A program made the translations under genes and the position numbers. From an uncultured Anderseniella sp. (GTDB lineage: Bacteria; Pseudomonadota; Alphaproteobacteria; Rhizobiales; Aestuariivirgaceae): DNA of 64,000 nt. The notes beneath the pieces are model-generated. The model saw only the letters and a program-made list of their open reading frames with translations, made no database searches and had not been told where the DNA came from. This document shows, piece by piece, positions 34,153 to 42,885 of this stretch (the first letter of the stretch is position 1; every line of letters begins with the position of its first letter). The stretch is from positions 248,001-312,000 of the forward strand of contig CANKYU010000005.1 of the NCBI GenBank assembly GCA_947488295.1, read 5' to 3'.

Positions 34153-35904
34153 TTACATCTCATCGACAGGTGTTACGCCCAAGATGCTAAGTCCGCCAGC
34201 CAAAGTATAGCGGATCATTTGCAACAATGCGAGACGTGCTTGTGTAAGATGCACCTGTTTCGGCAAAATAAACCTTAATTGAGGCTGATCTTTGCCCTTG
34301 TTGTAGTACGAATGAAATTCCGCAGCAATTTCATATAGATAGAACGCCAACCTGTGAGGCTCCCGATTTACTGCTGCCAATTCCACCGCGCGCGGCCACC
34401 CGGCAATCAGGGCTATGATTCGCTGTTCGGTCTCGTCAGCAAGCATAAGAAGCGATTCTTCAGGCACGTCCGACACGTCCGTCACAGCATCGCCAATCTC
34501 GGTTTTCGCCTTCGCAAATGCCGATCCGATGCGCGCATGAGCATACTGAACATACCAAACAGGGTTATCGCGTGACTGTTCTGTGACTTTCTGGAAATCA
34601 AAGTCCAGCGGCGCGTCGTTCTTGCGTGTCAGCATCATGAAACGCAGGACATCGGAGCCAACTTCATCAACGACTTCACGCAAGGTGATGAATTCACCGG
34701 CACGTTTGGACATCTTGACCGGTTCCCCGGCGCGGAAAAGCCGCACAAGCTGACACAACAATACATCCGCAGTGACCGTTCCCTGTGAAAGGGCCTTGGT
34801 AACTGCCTGCAATCGTTTGACATATCCACCATGGTCAGCGCCCAGAATGAAAACGAGTTCACTGAAGCCGCGACTTATCTTGTCACGGGCATAAGCGACG
34901 TCTGCAGCAAAATAGGTAAAAGACCCGTCCGACTTCATCAACGGGCGATCGATGTCGTCGCCGAACTCGGTGGCACGAAACAGGGTCTGCTCGCGATCCT
35001 CCCACCCATCGGGCAACTGCCCCTTCGGCGGCGGCAAGCGGCCTTCATATACCAGGCCAGCATCGCGCATGGTCTGAACCGTTTCAGCTATCTTGCCGTT
35101 TTCATGGAGGGTTTTCTCGGAAAAGAATACCTTCTGGTGAATGTTCAAAGCCGCCAGATCTTCCCGGACCAGATCCATCATTGCTGCGATTGAACGTTCC
35201 TTGACCAGCGTCTGACGCTGTTCCTGCTGCATGGCCTGCAACTGATCGCCAAACTCCTGCGCCAATTGCCTGCCGACCGGCACCAGGTAGTCACCCGGGT
35301 ACAGACCCGGGGGTATTTCGCCGATGTCTTCGCCAAGGGCTTCAAGATAGCGCAGGAACACGCTATCGCCGAGCGAGTCGATCTGACTACCTGCGTCATT
35401 GGTGTAATATTCCCGGGTAACATCATGACCGGTTACCTCAAGCAGGTTTGCCAGCGCATCGCCGAACACCGCACCTCGGCAATGCCCGACATGCAGCGGG
35501 CCGGTGGGATTGGCGGACACATACTCGACGTTGACCGTGCGACCCTGACCCATGGCTGAATGGGCGAAGTGGTCGCCGTCCGCGAGAACAGCGCGCATGA
35601 AGCCAGGCCAGAATGCCTTCGCGATGCGCAAATTGACAAATCCGGGGCCGGCAATGTCAGCTGCCTCCACATCGGCGTGGTCCTGAAGCACGATGCACAA
35701 GGCTGCCGCGATGTCGCGCGGGGCCTTGCCGGCAGGCTTGGCAAGTACCATTGCGGCATTGGTGGTTACATCGCCATGAGCAGGATCACGAGGCGGTTCG
35801 ACGACAACCCTCGATGAATCCAGCCCGGCCGGCAGCAGGCCGTCGCTTGCGAGCCGGGTCAGTGCGTCATCGACAATAGTCTTGATATGGCTGAACGGGT
35901 TCAT
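34153..35904 (-). CDS. argS: Arginyl-tRNA synthetase
   Basis: A 583-residue class I synthetase. The N-terminal Add1 domain (about 1-115) is followed by NPTGPLHVGHCRG with the HIGH variant HVGH at 138-141, and by KMSKRAGEF in place of KMSKS. The C-terminal DALR anticodon-binding domain is present, with FHSYYNKGK and LLQMIRYTLAGGLSILGV near the end. Length is normal. It lies 18 nt before the SPOR-protein gene and 70 nt after dgt, forming a minus-strand operon dgt-argS-SPOR. Confidence 0.97.
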   Translation of the reverse strand: MNPFSHIKTIVDDALTRLASDGLLPAGLDSSRVVVEPPRDPAHGDVTTNAAMVLAKPAGKAPRDIAAALCIVLQDHADVEAADIAGPGFVNLRIAKAFWPGFMRAVLADGDHFAHSAMGQGRTVNVEYVSANPTGPLHVGHCRGAVFGDALANLLEVTGHDVTREYYTNDAGSQIDSLGDSVFLRYLEALGEDIGEIPPGLYPGDYLVPVGRQLAQEFGDQLQAMQQEQRQTLVKERSIAAMMDLVREDLAALNIHQKVFFSEKTLHENGKIAETVQTMRDAGLVYEGRLPPPKGQLPDGWEDREQTLFRATEFGDDIDRPLMKSDGSFTYFAADVAYARDKISRGFSELVFILGADHGGYVKRLQAVTKALSQGTVTADVLLCQLVRLFRAGEPVKMSKRAGEFITLREVVDEVGSDVLRFMMLTRKNDAPLDFDFQKVTEQSRDNPVWYVQYAHARIGSAFAKAKTEIGDAVTDVSDVPEESLLMLADETEQRIIALIAGWPRAVELAAVNREPHRLAFYLYEIAAEFHSYYNKGKDQPQLRFILPKQVHLTQARLALLQMIRYTLAGGLSILGVTPVDEM

Positions 35905-35974
35905 GGTATCCGGGTCATGCTGTGATCAGGGTGTTGCGCTTTGCATCCTCGTATCCGGATGTGCCGCGCGGGGC

Positions 35975-37168
35975 TTAGCGGAAAAGCGGATCAAGGTCAA
36001 ACAACCGCTTGTGTTCATCAAGGGCATAACGGTCCGTCATACCGGCTATAAAGTCGCATATCTGACGGGCCTGACGGCTGTCTCCGCGTGAGTATCCGTG
36101 GTCACGCCAATCCGCTGGCAACTGGGCAGGATCGCTGCTGTAGGCCTGGAACAGATCCCTGACAACACGGCGGGCGCGATGCATGATCGCCATGACCTTT
36201 TCATGCTGGTACATGTGTTCGGCCAGAAACGCCTGCAATTTTGCATTGTCCTGGTTCATCTGCGGCGAAAAGCCGACAATTGCAGATCTGGATTTGCGCA
36301 CCGCGTCTGCGCTGTCGACATTGTTGGCTTGCGCATTTATCCGGGTTTGCGCAATCACATCAAAAATCATCCAAGATATAACCCGGCGTACGGTTTCGTG
36401 GATCACACGGTGCCGGTCGAGTTCCGGCCACATATCCTCAACTTCCCTGATTGCCTTACCGGCAATCGGTACGTCGAGGAGGGTCTTCACCTCAAACAAC
36501 CCCGCCCGCAAACCATCATCGATGTCATGGGCGTTGTAGGCAATATCGTCGGAAATGGCGGCAATCTGTGCTTCGGCAGAGGCGTAACTGTCCAGATGCA
36601 AGTCATGACTTTGAGCAAACTCGACGATGGCGTGCGGCAATCCGCGCTCCACATAGCGGCCTGCCGGCGTCCCGTCTGTATCCAGGACCGGCCCATTGTG
36701 CTTGACCAGGCCTTCCAGCGTTTCCCAAGTCAGGTTGAGCCCATCAAAACCGGCATATCGCCGCTCAAGGCTGGTGACTAGGCGCAGCGCCTGGGCATTG
36801 TGGTCGAACCCGCCATAATCGGACATGCATTCGTCCAGCTCGCGCTCCCCGGCATGACCAAACGGTGTATGGCCGAGATCATGGGCAAGTGACAATGCTT
36901 CTGTCAGGTCCTCGTTCAGCCGCAGCGCGCGGGCAATCGAGCGGGCGACCTGCGCCACTTCAAGAGAATGGGTCAGTCGGGTGCGATAATGATCACCCTC
37001 ATGGTAGACAAAAACCTGCGTCTTGTGTTTCAGACGCCGGAAGGCCGCTGAGTGAATGATCCGGTCCCTGTCGCGCTGAAAGGGCGACCGATCGGCGGCG
37101 TCGTGCTCGGTAACGAAACGGCCTCTTGAAGCCAGCGGATTGCTGGCGAAAGGCGCTGGATCTGCCAT
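35975..37168 (-). CDS. dgt: Deoxyguanosinetriphosphate triphosphohydrolase-like protein
   Basis: A 397-residue HD-domain dNTPase that removes triphosphate from deoxynucleotides. The HD metal site is seen in YRTRLTHSLEVAQVAR and AHDLGHTPFGHAGERELDEC, followed by the NAQALR segment and AYNAHDIDDG. It belongs to the alphaproteobacterial dgt2-type proteins. Divergent from erpA across a 105-nt gap, a common arrangement. Confidence 0.95.
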   Translation of the reverse strand: MADPAPFASNPLASRGRFVTEHDAADRSPFQRDRDRIIHSAAFRRLKHKTQVFVYHEGDHYRTRLTHSLEVAQVARSIARALRLNEDLTEALSLAHDLGHTPFGHAGERELDECMSDYGGFDHNAQALRLVTSLERRYAGFDGLNLTWETLEGLVKHNGPVLDTDGTPAGRYVERGLPHAIVEFAQSHDLHLDSYASAEAQIAAISDDIAYNAHDIDDGLRAGLFEVKTLLDVPIAGKAIREVEDMWPELDRHRVIHETVRRVISWMIFDVIAQTRINAQANNVDSADAVRKSRSAIVGFSPQMNQDNAKLQAFLAEHMYQHEKVMAIMHRARRVVRDLFQAYSSDPAQLPADWRDHGYSRGDSRQARQICDFIAGMTDRYALDEHKRLFDLDPLFR

Positions 37169-37273
37169 GAATTTTCTTCCGTTTAAGACAATTTTCAGGT
37201 GCGCATTGACAAAGCAGGCATCTCAACCAACATTCAATAAAACAAACACTATTTCGTCAGGATCGCTTTTGCC

Positions 37274-37603
37274 ATGGCCGCCGGAGTTACACTAACTGAA
37301 AACGCTGCGCGACGGATTCGCGAAATCGTTGCCGAAGAAACCGACAAGACCGCCTTGCGGCTGGCTGTCAATGGCGGCGGCTGTTCCGGCTTTTCGTACG
37401 AGTTCGAACTCGACAAGACGGCAGGCGACGGCGATGCGATTATCGAACGTGATGGCGCTACACTCCTGATCGATTCGGTGTCTCTGGTTTATGTCCTCGG
37501 CTCTGAGGTTGATTTCGTAGACGACTTGATGGCCGCGCAGTTTCAGGTGAACAATCCAAATGCGACTGCATCGTGTGGCTGTGGCACGAGTTTTTCAATC
37601 TGA
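37274..37603 (+). CDS. erpA: Iron-sulfur cluster insertion protein ErpA (A-type carrier)
   Basis: A 109-residue A-type Fe-S carrier. The three conserved cysteines are Cys37 (GGGCSGF), Cys101 and Cys103 (SCGCG). It transfers Fe-S clusters to apoproteins, such as the terminal isoprenoid enzymes. The gene stands between dgt and xthA as in most Rhizobiales. IscA and ErpA cannot be separated by sequence alone here; location favours ErpA. Confidence 0.9.
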   Translation: MAAGVTLTENAARRIREIVAEETDKTALRLAVNGGGCSGFSYEFELDKTAGDGDAIIERDGATLLIDSVSLVYVLGSEVDFVDDLMAAQFQVNNPNATASCGCGTSFSI

Positions 37604-37766
37604 ATAGGGATAACGGCCTTTTTGTTGCTTTAATAAGTTCGAAAACAACAGGTTCGGGATTTTTTGCCCATCACCGACCGTAGACACCGTGATGTAAGCC
37701 CACAATTGCGCCATGATCGTGCGCAAGATCGTCCCTGAAGGGCTTTTCAGGGACGCAATAATATTC

Positions 37767-39335
37767 ATGCTGAACTCACATATCTGGCTTCGGCCTCTCG
37801 TAACCGCCTTTTTGGGCCTGGTTCTCCTGTCGGCACCTGCAAACGCTGCTCGTGACGGATCAACCGACCGGCCGGGGCTTGATTACAAAACCATAGAATT
37901 GTCGGCACCTAATCCTGACCTGTGTGAAAACGCATGCAAGAAGGATGGTCAATGCCGAGCCTGGACGTATTCATGGCCAGGGGCGAAAGGCCCAAAGGCC
38001 ATGTGTGCCCTGAAGACAGGCGTTCCCCCGAAGCGCTCCGATACGTGCTGTATTTCAGGTGTTCTGTCCACAACCAGTCCGGTGACCCGGACAGACGACC
38101 CGGCACCCGCGCCGGCTCCCAAAAAACCGGTGATAAGCAAAAAACCTGCCCCTGCTCCAAAGAAGCCGGTGGTTACCGCGAAACCGGAGCCTGCCCCCAA
38201 AAAGCCCGTTGCGAAAGTAAAACCTGAACCGGCGCCGGAACCGGCGCCCAAAAAGCCTGAGATAGCTGAAAAGCCGGAACCTCAAAAGCCTGTTGTTACC
38301 TCCAAGCCTGTACCGGCACCTGCTCCTGAAAAACCGTCTGTCGTGGAAAAACCGGAACCTGACGAACCAGTCGTGACTGCAAAACCGGAACCGGAACCGG
38401 TACCGCTGCCGAAACCCAAAAAACCGGTTCAAGCTGTAACGCCACTGCCTGAAAAACCGGCCGACCGGGACATTGCAGAGCCGGTTCCCGCTCCCCTGCC
38501 CCCGGTTGACGAGCAAGAGACAGTAACCGTCGCACCCGCACCTCGTCCGAACCCGCGTCCCTTGCCGGACGACGAAGCCGAACAGCAGGCGGAAGACGCC
38601 ATCCGGCAACCGGCACCCGATCCCGCCAAGGTAGCCGCCTGCAACGACTATGCGTCGCGCGCGATTGCGCAAAACGGGGAAAACAACCGATTGAACTGTG
38701 GCCTGTCCGGCAGCCGTTGGGGCTTTGGCCGGAACGCCTACTTCAGCTTCTGCATGCGCAATCCGTCATCGGTCTACAACGCGGCCCGTGCAGCGCGTGA
38801 CAGGGACCTGGACACCTGCCAGCGGCAATTGGCAAGCCGCAATGATGATCGCGATGAACCAATTTTACCTGACCTGGATGACCCGGAACCGAACGACGTA
38901 ATTGCCGGCAATACCCGGTCAGCGCAGTTCTGCCGCAATTTTGCCGGTCAAAGTATTCGCCAGGCCCGTCAGGCTCGCCGCTATCGGTGCGGATTTGGCG
39001 GCGAACGCTGGTCTCGCAGCCGGGTTCGCCAAGCCCGGCTATGCCGCCGCATCGGCCCGCGCGCTGCATCCGAGTTGTTGGACAGAAGAGCTCGCCAGAT
39101 TCGGAATTGCCGGGCTGCCGGGCGCGGTGACAGGCCGGGACGTTCGCAATGCCGCGATTATGCACGGACTGCCGTTGAACAGGCCAGGGAGGCAAGATTC
39201 CTTGATTGCGGTTATGGCGGTGGACGCTGGAGCCGAAATTATCGAACGCATCTGAGATGGTGCAATTCGGCTCCGACACGCCAGGTGCGCCGGGAGTACA
39301 GGCAGCGTGAGCGGCTACTGAGGCAGTGCCGGTAA
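37767..39335 (+). CDS. Secreted PAN-domain protein with three four-cysteine modules
   Basis: A 522-residue exported protein. A signal peptide (about 1-28, ending APANA) precedes a PAN/apple-like domain (about 35-95) with SAPNPDLCENACKKDGQCRAW and closing cysteines. A TonB-like linker follows (about 100-285), made of repeated Pro-Lys-Pro-Val units. The C-terminal region contains three modules of exactly 60 residues, each with cysteines at 1, 20, 38 and 60, and G-x2-G-x-R-W just after the second. No enzyme motif is visible. The high Arg content of modules 2 and 3 suggests binding to an anionic partner, such as a glycan. Start: ATG 37767; an ATG at 37713 would add 18 residues. Confidence 0.85.
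   Translation: MLNSHIWLRPLVTAFLGLVLLSAPANAARDGSTDRPGLDYKTIELSAPNPDLCENACKKDGQCRAWTYSWPGAKGPKAMCALKTGVPPKRSDTCCISGVLSTTSPVTRTDDPAPAPAPKKPVISKKPAPAPKKPVVTAKPEPAPKKPVAKVKPEPAPEPAPKKPEIAEKPEPQKPVVTSKPVPAPAPEKPSVVEKPEPDEPVVTAKPEPEPVPLPKPKKPVQAVTPLPEKPADRDIAEPVPAPLPPVDEQETVTVAPAPRPNPRPLPDDEAEQQAEDAIRQPAPDPAKVAACNDYASRAIAQNGENNRLNCGLSGSRWGFGRNAYFSFCMRNPSSVYNAARAARDRDLDTCQRQLASRNDDRDEPILPDLDDPEPNDVIAGNTRSAQFCRNFAGQSIRQARQARRYRCGFGGERWSRSRVRQARLCRRIGPRAASELLDRRARQIRNCRAAGRGDRPGRSQCRDYARTAVEQAREARFLDCGYGGGRWSRNYRTHLRWCNSAPTRQVRREYRQRERLLRQCR
38640..39329 (+). repeat. Three 60-residue cysteine modules (38640-38819, 38931-39110, 39150-39329)
   Basis: Each copy is exactly 180 nt, from the codon of the first Cys to that of the fourth. 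Spacing is C-x18-C-x17-C-x21-C in all three. Shared positions include A5, Q11, G21, G24, R26 and W27. Linkers are 37 and 13 residues. The nucleotide sequences are clearly diverged, so the duplications are old and the pattern is kept at the protein level. Confidence 0.9.
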
Positions 39336-39467
39336 CAACCGGTTTCAGACGGGCAGCCAGCAGCCGATGACAGGGAACTGGTGACGACAGGGCCTGCGGC
39401 CTTGACGTGATCGGTCCCGGCTGCATCAACTGCAGGCTGACAACCGCCGGACAAAATTGGGGTGCCC

Positions 39468-40250
39468 ATGCAGATTGCGACCTGGAATATCAATGGCGTC
39501 AAGGCGCGCCTGGAGACGGCTATTGCCTGGCTGAACGAAGCGCGCCCCGATGTTGCCTGCCTGCAGGAGATAAAGTCCGTCGATGAGGGGTTTCCCCGCA
39601 CGGCATTCGAAGACATCGGCTACAATGTCGCTACCCAAGGACAGAAAGGTTTCAACGGCGTCGCCATTCTGTCTCTCAAGCCGGTTGAGGATATAGAGAG
39701 ACGGCTTCCCGGCGATGATACCGACGAGCAGGCCCGCTATATTGAAGCAGTGGTCAGTGGTGAAGACACGGTCTGTCGCGTGGGATGCCTTTATCTTCCT
39801 AACGGGAATCCTGTGGACACACCGAAATACCCTTACAAACTGGCGTGGATGGACAGGCTGATCGCACATGCCAAAGCGAAACTGGCACTGGAAGAGGCTT
39901 TTGTGCTGGCGGGAGATTACAATGTGATACCCGAGCCCCGCGACGCTGCGCGCCCGGCGGAGTGGACGGAAGACGCCCTGTTCAGGCAGGAAACCCTCGA
40001 AAAATACCGTGAGCTTGCGGCACTGGGGTTCACAGACGCGGTACGCAGTTTTGACCCGTCAGACGGCACCTACACATTTTGGGACTATCAGGCAGGTGCG
40101 TGGCAGAAGAACAATGGCATTCGAATTGATCACCTGCTGATGTCTCCCCAGGCAACAGACCGTGCAGTGGGCTGCCGGATAGACAAACATGTACGCGGTT
40201 GGGAAAAACCATCCGATCATGTTCCGGTTGTCCTGGAACTGAAGATCTAA
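39468..40250 (+). CDS. xthA: Exodeoxyribonuclease III
   Basis: A 260-residue AP endonuclease/3'-exonuclease of the EEP superfamily, acting in base excision repair. It begins MQIATWNINGVKARL, with catalytic motifs CLQEIKSVDE, GCLYLPNGNP, LAGDYNVIPEPRD and, at the end, RIDHLLMS and KPSDHVPVV. ATG 39468 is preferred; a GTG at 39462 would add two residues. It converges with the ExoR-like gene. Confidence 0.95.
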   Translation: MQIATWNINGVKARLETAIAWLNEARPDVACLQEIKSVDEGFPRTAFEDIGYNVATQGQKGFNGVAILSLKPVEDIERRLPGDDTDEQARYIEAVVSGEDTVCRVGCLYLPNGNPVDTPKYPYKLAWMDRLIAHAKAKLALEEAFVLAGDYNVIPEPRDAARPAEWTEDALFRQETLEKYRELAALGFTDAVRSFDPSDGTYTFWDYQAGAWQKNNGIRIDHLLMSPQATDRAVGCRIDKHVRGWEKPSDHVPVVLELKI

Positions 40251-40423
40251 CAGCGTCTGTGATGGCGGCACTCACCATTGCCGACCGCTGTAGGCTGGAG
40301 CGGGCAAGTCACGTCAAAGGCGGTCGGTGCTCGAAGGAAGTGGCGGATTGAAACAACGCGCTGATTGTTGCATCAGCGCGCATTTCCGACAAACAGCCAC
40401 AACTCAATTTTCAGATGGGCACT

Positions 40424-41317
40424 CTAGTTTTGTGCCTGCCGGGTGCGAACCGGAAACCGCCTGGACCATTTTGCGTAAATGCTGTTCGCCTCACCGAGTT
40501 TTTTCTGAGGGAGTTCAGCAATCACGGCGTTGGTTTTCTTCACGATCCTCCGGTTCAGTGAACCGCCTGCAGTGTCAGCAGCGATTTTGTACCAGACCAG
40601 CGCACGCACCTTATCGCCGCTGTCATTGTATATGTCGCCCAACCGGGCAGCAGCAGGTGCATAGCGTTTTTGCGCAGCAGTGCCGAGCCACCGCATTCCA
40701 TATGAACGGTCCCGGGCGACGCCCTCACCGTTCAGGTACATCAGGCCAAACCCGTACTGCGCTCCTGCATGACCGGCAGATGCAGCTGTCTGATAGTAAT
40801 GCAGGGCCTTGTTCACATTCTTTCTAACACCGGCTTTCTTGTGACCGGTACGCAGGTAGTTGGCCATGCGCGTCAGGCTATCCAGCACGAAATAGCGCTC
40901 GTTGCCCTGCACTTCGGTTCTGCGATCGATATAGTCTTCAGCAACGCGGTTGTAATGTCTGAACGCCGTTACCTGATCGGCCTTGACACCAAGCCCCTTG
41001 CGGAACATGTGAGCCAGCAGCCAATTGGCCTGAAAGCTTCCTTCACTGGACGGCAGGTCCAGATACGGCAGCGATGCAGAAAAGTCCTTGGCCCTGTAAG
41101 CCACCAGAGCCGCATCAAGGCTTGCCTGGGCCTGCGAAGACAGTTGACCGACCGGAATCTCCTGCTTGCTGGGTGCGAACGAATAAAACCCGGGCGGCAG
41201 TTGCGCTTGCGCCCATGTCTGGCCGGACGACAACACGGCGATGCCTGCAGCCAGCATCAAGCCTGCGGCCACACGTGCATTTGTCAGGCCGAAGCCATTG
41301 CTGGTCTGCTGACCCAT
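40424..41317 (-). CDS. exoR: ExoR-like periplasmic Sel1-repeat regulator
   Basis: A 297-residue secreted Sel1/TPR protein. A signal peptide occupies about 1-39 (VAAGLMLAAGIAVLSS, cleavage near TWAQA). Sel1 repeats cover about 60-250, for example FQANWLLAHMFRKGLGV, AGAQYGFGLMYLNGEGV and APAAARLGDIYNDSG. In Sinorhizobium and Agrobacterium, ExoR binds the sensor ExoS and restrains the ExoS-ChvI system, controlling succinoglycan, motility and host entry. Layout, size and position beside xthA match ExoR; no exoS or chvI lies here. I chose ATG 41317 with AGGGG before it; an upstream ATG at 41419 would give an unusually long N-region. Confidence 0.68.
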   Translation of the reverse strand: MGQQTSNGFGLTNARVAAGLMLAAGIAVLSSGQTWAQAQLPPGFYSFAPSKQEIPVGQLSSQAQASLDAALVAYRAKDFSASLPYLDLPSSEGSFQANWLLAHMFRKGLGVKADQVTAFRHYNRVAEDYIDRRTEVQGNERYFVLDSLTRMANYLRTGHKKAGVRKNVNKALHYYQTAASAGHAGAQYGFGLMYLNGEGVARDRSYGMRWLGTAAQKRYAPAAARLGDIYNDSGDKVRALVWYKIAADTAGGSLNRRIVKKTNAVIAELPQKKLGEANSIYAKWSRRFPVRTRQAQN

Positions 41318-41718
41318 CCCACCCCTGGAACAACAGAAGGACCGGCGCGGCACGCTTTGCGAGCCCTCCGTGAAATGCCGATTCGGCACCTTGTCCTTAC
41401 TTGTTGAACTTGCATTCATCTTGTTTGTTTAGCCCCTGGCGTACCTGTTAACTTCCAACTCGCCCGTAAGTGCACAGCATATACTCACTGCATGTTTTTC
41501 CGTTATTGCTACCTTAGCGGGTACCAATCCCTTATAATCCTCATTTGAGCGCGATTAAGGCAGGAAGTTGCCGCTGGTGCAGATTTCTGAAAAGTGTGAC
41601 ATATATGCAACACCTGATTTGCAAGCGATTTGGCAGTTGCTGGCATGCCATAGTAGGCTAGGATTGCGTCGATTCTCCCTGTTTTGAGCGTCTTTCAGAC
41701 CACAAGGACTCAACCAAA
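41318..41718. promoter_or_regulatory. 401-nt divergent control region (exoR / DUF898)
   Basis: No gene is seen here, apart from the alternative N-terminus of the ExoR-like protein up to 41419. The centre is AT-rich, with TATAAT at about 41535 and the imperfect palindrome at 41594-41613. It probably contains the promoters of both divergent genes; I cannot place -35 boxes with confidence. Confidence 0.45.
41594..41613. promoter_or_regulatory. Imperfect palindrome upstream of DUF898-M48
   Basis: GTGTGACATATATGCAACAC is symmetrical at 16 of 20 positions (GTGTNNCATATATGNNACAC), 105 nt before the DUF898 start. It matches 16 of 20 bases of the element at 4115-4134 in front of ntrY. It looks like the binding site of a dimeric regulator. 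Confidence 0.4.
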
Positions 41719-42882
41719 ATGCCCCCTACACTTTTTGGAAACCAATCTGCGGGATTTCCGGCAGCAGGCGCTGAACCAGTGCGAATCGAGTATGTCGCCC
41801 ACCAGGGTCTTGGCGGGATCGCCATCACCAATTTTCTGCTGAACCTGATCACGCTGTCGTTTTACCGGTTCTGGGCGAAGACCAGGGTACGGCGCCATAT
41901 CTGGTCCAGCGTGCAGATTAATGGCGAACCGGTTGAGTATACCGGAACCGGCAAGGAACTGTTTTTCGGCTTTATAGTCATCATGGCAGTTGTGTTTTTG
42001 CCAGTGGCGCTGATCGGCACGGGACTGGCGGCTTACTTCGGGCCTGAAAGCGGTGCCGTGATAGCCTTTCAACTGTTCATCGGTCTGGCGCTGGTTACTT
42101 TATATGGTTTTGCAATTTATCGGGCCCGCCGGTATCGGCTGTCCAGAACCGTGTGGCGCGGCATCCGCGGAGCGCTGCCCGGATCTGCTCTTTCCTATAG
42201 CGGCAAATATTTCGGCTCGCTGCTGCTCAGCCCGATGACCCTTGGATGGTCAACGCCGGCGATGAACCTGATTCTGGCACAACACATCACCAACGACATG
42301 CGGTTCGGCAACACGCCGTTCAGCTTCAGCGGCCGTTCGGGACCGTTGTACTTGCGGTATGCCTTGTGCTGGTTCGGCACCATTGTGGCGTATTTCCTGA
42401 TCGCCGCCGTGGGGATCGCACTGTACTATTCAGGCGCTTTCGACGGACTGCAAAAGGTATTCGCTTCACTTGCAGATGATAGTGCTACATCCGGTAACAG
42501 CAAAGCCGGTGAGGGTTTGGCTGTCATTGCCGGCCTGCTGCTAGCCTACCTGTCCTACGTCGCACTCCGATCCACCATCTGGTCGTTCTACACTGCCCGG
42601 GAGTTGAATATCTTTGCCCAGTACACCAGATTTTCAGGAGCGACCTTTGAGTTTAATGCGACGGCGTGGAGCCTGATTACACTGTGGCTCGGCAACATGG
42701 CGTTGATCATTTTCACTCTGGGTATAGCCCAACCATTTGTGGAACAGCGGATCATGCGATATTTCGTCGAGAGGCTGAGTGTACACGGTGCCATAGATTT
42801 TGCATCGATACAGCAGTCCCAGGCACAACTTGACAGGCGTGGCGAGGGCCTAATTGACGCCCTCGACCTTGATGCATTCTAG
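41719..42882 (+). CDS. DUF898 (YjgN) family membrane protein
   Basis: A 387-residue inner-membrane protein with about six to eight hydrophobic segments. The DUF898 hallmarks are ITNFLLNLITLSFYRFWAKT followed by RVRRHIWSSV, then EYTGTGKELFFGF, a second related element SPMTLGWSTPAMNLILAQHI, and FYTARELNIFAQYTRF. Function is unknown. Downstream, only 3 nt away, is an M48 metalloprotease; this DUF898-M48 pairing recurs in proteobacteria and hints at a shared role in membrane protein quality control. Confidence 0.88.
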   Translation: MPPTLFGNQSAGFPAAGAEPVRIEYVAHQGLGGIAITNFLLNLITLSFYRFWAKTRVRRHIWSSVQINGEPVEYTGTGKELFFGFIVIMAVVFLPVALIGTGLAAYFGPESGAVIAFQLFIGLALVTLYGFAIYRARRYRLSRTVWRGIRGALPGSALSYSGKYFGSLLLSPMTLGWSTPAMNLILAQHITNDMRFGNTPFSFSGRSGPLYLRYALCWFGTIVAYFLIAAVGIALYYSGAFDGLQKVFASLADDSATSGNSKAGEGLAVIAGLLLAYLSYVALRSTIWSFYTARELNIFAQYTRFSGATFEFNATAWSLITLWLGNMALIIFTLGIAQPFVEQRIMRYFVERLSVHGAIDFASIQQSQAQLDRRGEGLIDALDLDAF

Positions 42883-42885
42883 ATC

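Noticed and set aside
38040..38470. CRISPR-like or DNA tandem repeats in the Pro/Lys linker
   Set aside because: The apparent repetition comes from repeated Pro-Lys-Pro codons; unit length and spacers vary and no repeat-spacer order exists.
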